Shown here: in pieces, positions 61,731-64,000 of the stretch
How the letters are laid out: each line of letters begins with the position of its first letter
Numbering within the stretch: position 1 is the stretch's first letter
Assembly: GCA_913060665.1 (NCBI GenBank)
Contig: CAJXUY010000015.1
Span: 50,311-114,310, forward strand
Length of the DNA stretch: 64,000 nucleotides
DNA from: an uncultured Oleiphilaceae bacterium
GTDB lineage: Bacteria > Pseudomonadota > Gammaproteobacteria > Pseudomonadales > Oleiphilaceae
Direction of reading: 5' to 3'
Position numbers and translations under genes: made by a program
Notes under the pieces: model-generated
Told to the model about the DNA's origin: nothing
Databases searched by the model: none
Seen by the model: only the letters and a program-made list of their open reading frames with translations

Positions 61731-63824
61731 TTGAGGTTACGTCATCAGTTATTTCTGATTAGTTTGCTCACGCTTCTTATTCCATGGGCAGGCTATCTAT
61801 TCATACAAGAGTTAGAGCAAACCTTACGTCAGAACCAACTCACCAACCTGAGTCAGCATGCAAAACTAATTGCCGAGCAGCTAGCCAAAAAAAACATTGA
61901 GCAACCATCACCCTCTATTAAAGACTATCACTCCGTTTACGCATTCAAACTACCTGCCCCTATTATTCTGGACGGGTATTTCGACGATTGGAGAGCCGCC
62001 GCTCAAGAACTCACCTCGCTAAAAAGCTCAAACAACGAACTATCTGTTGCCTATCAAGCAGGTGTTCGTGGCAAGCACCTTTACTTATTTATAAAAGTCA
62101 CCACCCCCAACACACGTTATCGAAACCCTGCTAAACGAGAACTAAAGAATAGTGACCACTTGCTACTTAAATTTAACACACAACAAGGACATGTAGTCGA
62201 CACTATTGCTAGCCCCATTGCCCCTGGGCCTGTCGACCTACTGACCCGCAGCGGCACCAGACGTTTTATTAAAGATACATCCCTGAGAGGGTATTGGCAG
62301 GATACTCGCGAGGGCTATCAAGTTGAGCTAGAGATGCCGTTATCTAGGGTGAAAGGTGGCCTCGGGTTCACCATCATCAAAGCCTCTGGTCACGCGGCTC
62401 AGAATGCATGGTCTGGCATTACACCGCCCGAGGAGCACCGTAGGCTACCCACCGTTGTCCATCGCACCAGCTCATTAGAAACACTGATTGAGCCCTATCA
62501 TCGAGACTTCACTCGTATTAGTCTGATCGATAGCAATCACTGGGTCATCGCACAAATAGGTCAAACCAACGAAGAAGTCTATAGTGCACCATGGCAACAG
62601 GGGGAGTATGAATCACTCGCTCGGGATATACTGTTGTCGTTATTCAAAGCCGTATTGGGCCAACAAAAACCTGCCGACGCAGAACAGCAAACACCCCCTG
62701 GTCAACGTAATAATCAAGCGATTCGTACAGCCTTAAAGAGCCAGCCTACAACCAACTGGTTTCATGACCCTGTCAATAATCAAGCCATCATCGCTGCCGC
62801 ATACCCTATTGATCTCATTCACCAAGACCCAGTCGCAAAGATCGCTCCAGGCGTTATTTTAGTTGAGCAAACTACAGATGCAATCGCCTCACTCTCAGAT
62901 AGCGCTATGGTTAAATTAATTGCGGTCAGCTTTTCCGTCGTACTGTTAATAGTGCTAGTACTGCTTGGATTCTCATCTCTGCTTTCTTGGCGCGTCACAC
63001 GACTACGCAACCAAATTGATACCTCTATCAGTGAAGATGGGCGTATCAGGCATGACTTTTTGCCTTCAACCACGCAAGACGAGCTAGGCGACCTTTCACG
63101 TAGTTTCGCGGCCATGCACCAAGAGGTTACCCATTACACTGAGTATCTTGAGAACTTTTCACGCAAGCTTTCTCATGAACTCAAAACACCACTCGCAATT
63201 GTGCGCTCATCGATTGAAAACCTATCGATTAACGAGCAGTTATTTGTAAGTGAACATTTCAATGAAGTAAGTACCTACTTACTTAGAGCAAACGAAGGTA
63301 CTAGACGCCTTAGCTTAATTATTCAGTCGATGAGTGAAGCTTCAAGACTCGAAAAGAGTATCGCCAATACAGAAAAAGAGCCATTTAATCTAACAGAAGT
63401 GGTAATCAGTACCGGAGAAGCGTTTAGAAGCCTACTGACCAAGCACCATATTGAAATCCTGGTTAGCCCTGAAGCCAGACCTACATCAGGGGCGCCTGAA
63501 CTAATCGCTCAATTGATGGACAAACTGGTCGATAATGCCAAAGATTTCACCCATGAAGGCGGAAAAATTTCAATCGAGCTAACCACTAAGCCTCACTATT
63601 ATTCACTATCAGTGAGCAATGAAGGACCATTGTTACCTGAAAATATGCAGCGTGAAATTTTCAGTTCGTTTATTTCGCTGAGAGGGGGGCAACAAGAGGA
63701 GGGGCATATGGGGCAAGGCTTAGTCATTGTTAAGCTCATTACCGATTATCACGACGGAGTCGTACACGCTTGCAACCTAAAAGATAATAGCGGAGTATGC
63801 TTTGAGGTGCGACTGCCGTTTTAG
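61731..63824 (+). CDS. pdsS: Dedicated sortase system histidine kinase (PdsS-like) with CBM9-like sensor
   Basis: The 697-residue kinase has an N-terminal membrane segment (about 5-25) and a large periplasmic sensor. Its first part (about 72-230) carries the carbohydrate-binding 9-like opening LDGYFDDW at 80-87, and GKHLYLFIKV and NSDHLLLKF match the same fold. A second membrane segment (about 393-415), HAMP and the HisKA box SHELKTPLA (His near 482) follow, then an ATPase domain with LMDKLVDNAKDFT and GQGLVIVKL. It should phosphorylate the regulator next door. The start is TTG, with AGGA eight bases upstream. Confidence 0.9.
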   Translation: MRLRHQLFLISLLTLLIPWAGYLFIQELEQTLRQNQLTNLSQHAKLIAEQLAKKNIEQPSPSIKDYHSVYAFKLPAPIILDGYFDDWRAAAQELTSLKSSNNELSVAYQAGVRGKHLYLFIKVTTPNTRYRNPAKRELKNSDHLLLKFNTQQGHVVDTIASPIAPGPVDLLTRSGTRRFIKDTSLRGYWQDTREGYQVELEMPLSRVKGGLGFTIIKASGHAAQNAWSGITPPEEHRRLPTVVHRTSSLETLIEPYHRDFTRISLIDSNHWVIAQIGQTNEEVYSAPWQQGEYESLARDILLSLFKAVLGQQKPADAEQQTPPGQRNNQAIRTALKSQPTTNWFHDPVNNQAIIAAAYPIDLIHQDPVAKIAPGVILVEQTTDAIASLSDSAMVKLIAVSFSVVLLIVLVLLGFSSLLSWRVTRLRNQIDTSISEDGRIRHDFLPSTTQDELGDLSRSFAAMHQEVTHYTEYLENFSRKLSHELKTPLAIVRSSIENLSINEQLFVSEHFNEVSTYLLRANEGTRRLSLIIQSMSEASRLEKSIANTEKEPFNLTEVVISTGEAFRSLLTKHHIEILVSPEARPTSGAPELIAQLMDKLVDNAKDFTHEGGKISIELTTKPHYYSLSVSNEGPLLPENMQREIFSSFISLRGGQQEEGHMGQGLVIVKLITDYHDGVVHACNLKDNSGVCFEVRLPF

Positions 63825-64000
63825 CATCGATAATCATGCAGGCGTTATTTCTCTGTAACCGTGACGAAAAAAGGTAGCGCCTACCCCGTGATACGTTTTG
63901 GGCACGACTGGAATCAAGGAGGCTTATCGATATTACAATAACTCCTGATTCCGCTTCGAGGCTGTGAAAGTATCAACAAATAAGAGGCTTTTTGCCTTCA

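Noticed and set aside
1..64000. Mobile elements, CRISPR, tRNA or rRNA genes
   Set aside because: I saw no transposase, integrase, regular spaced repeats, or cloverleaf/rRNA sequence anywhere in the window.

Overview
The window looks like chromosome from a free-living, probably marine gammaproteobacterium with moderate G+C. Supporting genes are RlmJ, ThiI with a rhodanese tail, the long PpnN nucleosidase, a dedicated class GN sortase system and two PEP-CTERM proteins. I cannot name the genus. There is no rRNA, tRNA, CRISPR array, insertion sequence or prophage. The region is ordinary chromosome with several small accessory clusters.

Layout: 1-3.2 kb holds the tail of an HxlR regulator, rlmJ, a PEP-CTERM protein, a YjbR-type protein and a CBS-pair protein. 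3.5-13.1 kb is an amine-uptake and catabolism locus. A PotFABC-type ABC transporter on the plus strand meets, tail to tail, a minus-strand operon of DUF998 membrane protein, glutamine-synthetase-like ligase, aldehyde dehydrogenase, Fe-alcohol dehydrogenase and class I amidotransferase. This gene set fits gamma-glutamylated amino-alcohol oxidation. 13.2-18 kb has an AcuI/YhdH reductase, alanine dehydrogenase, a possible ADP-ribosyltransferase-fold protein and a di-haem peroxidase-like lipoprotein. 18-31 kb is rich in signalling: two HD-GYP proteins, a CbrA-like transporter-kinase with a small coupled upstream ORF, two DMT exporters, an Fe-alcohol dehydrogenase behind a sigma-54-like promoter, a prepilin and a second PEP-CTERM protein.

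31-36.4 kb holds thiI, ppnN, a small cytochrome c, a PCuAC copper chaperone and hemH. 36.4-41 kb is a branched-chain acyl-CoA (valine-type) cluster with a divergent AraC regulator. 41.4-55.7 kb is mixed: a DUF2914 protein, an ankyrin lipoprotein, a UvrD-like helicase, a zinc-finger/membrane/repeat protein, a Baeyer-Villiger-type monooxygenase, a patatin, DUF3817, a rhomboid protease, an OmpA-like lipoprotein, an unknown 101-residue protein, a GIY-YIG-like protein with a long Lys/Ala-rich tail, and a GST. 55.8-57.7 kb is a DUF1127/MocR divergent pair with a clear operator. 57.8-63.8 kb is the complete dedicated sortase system (sortase, VIT-VWA substrate, response regulator, kinase).

The most promising items for novelty are the gamma-glutamyl amino-alcohol operon, the divergent GIY-YIG-like protein, the ART-like protein, the CBM9-like sensor region of the sortase-system kinase, and the MocR operator. 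Function calls rest on recognised motifs and family memory; no database search was run.
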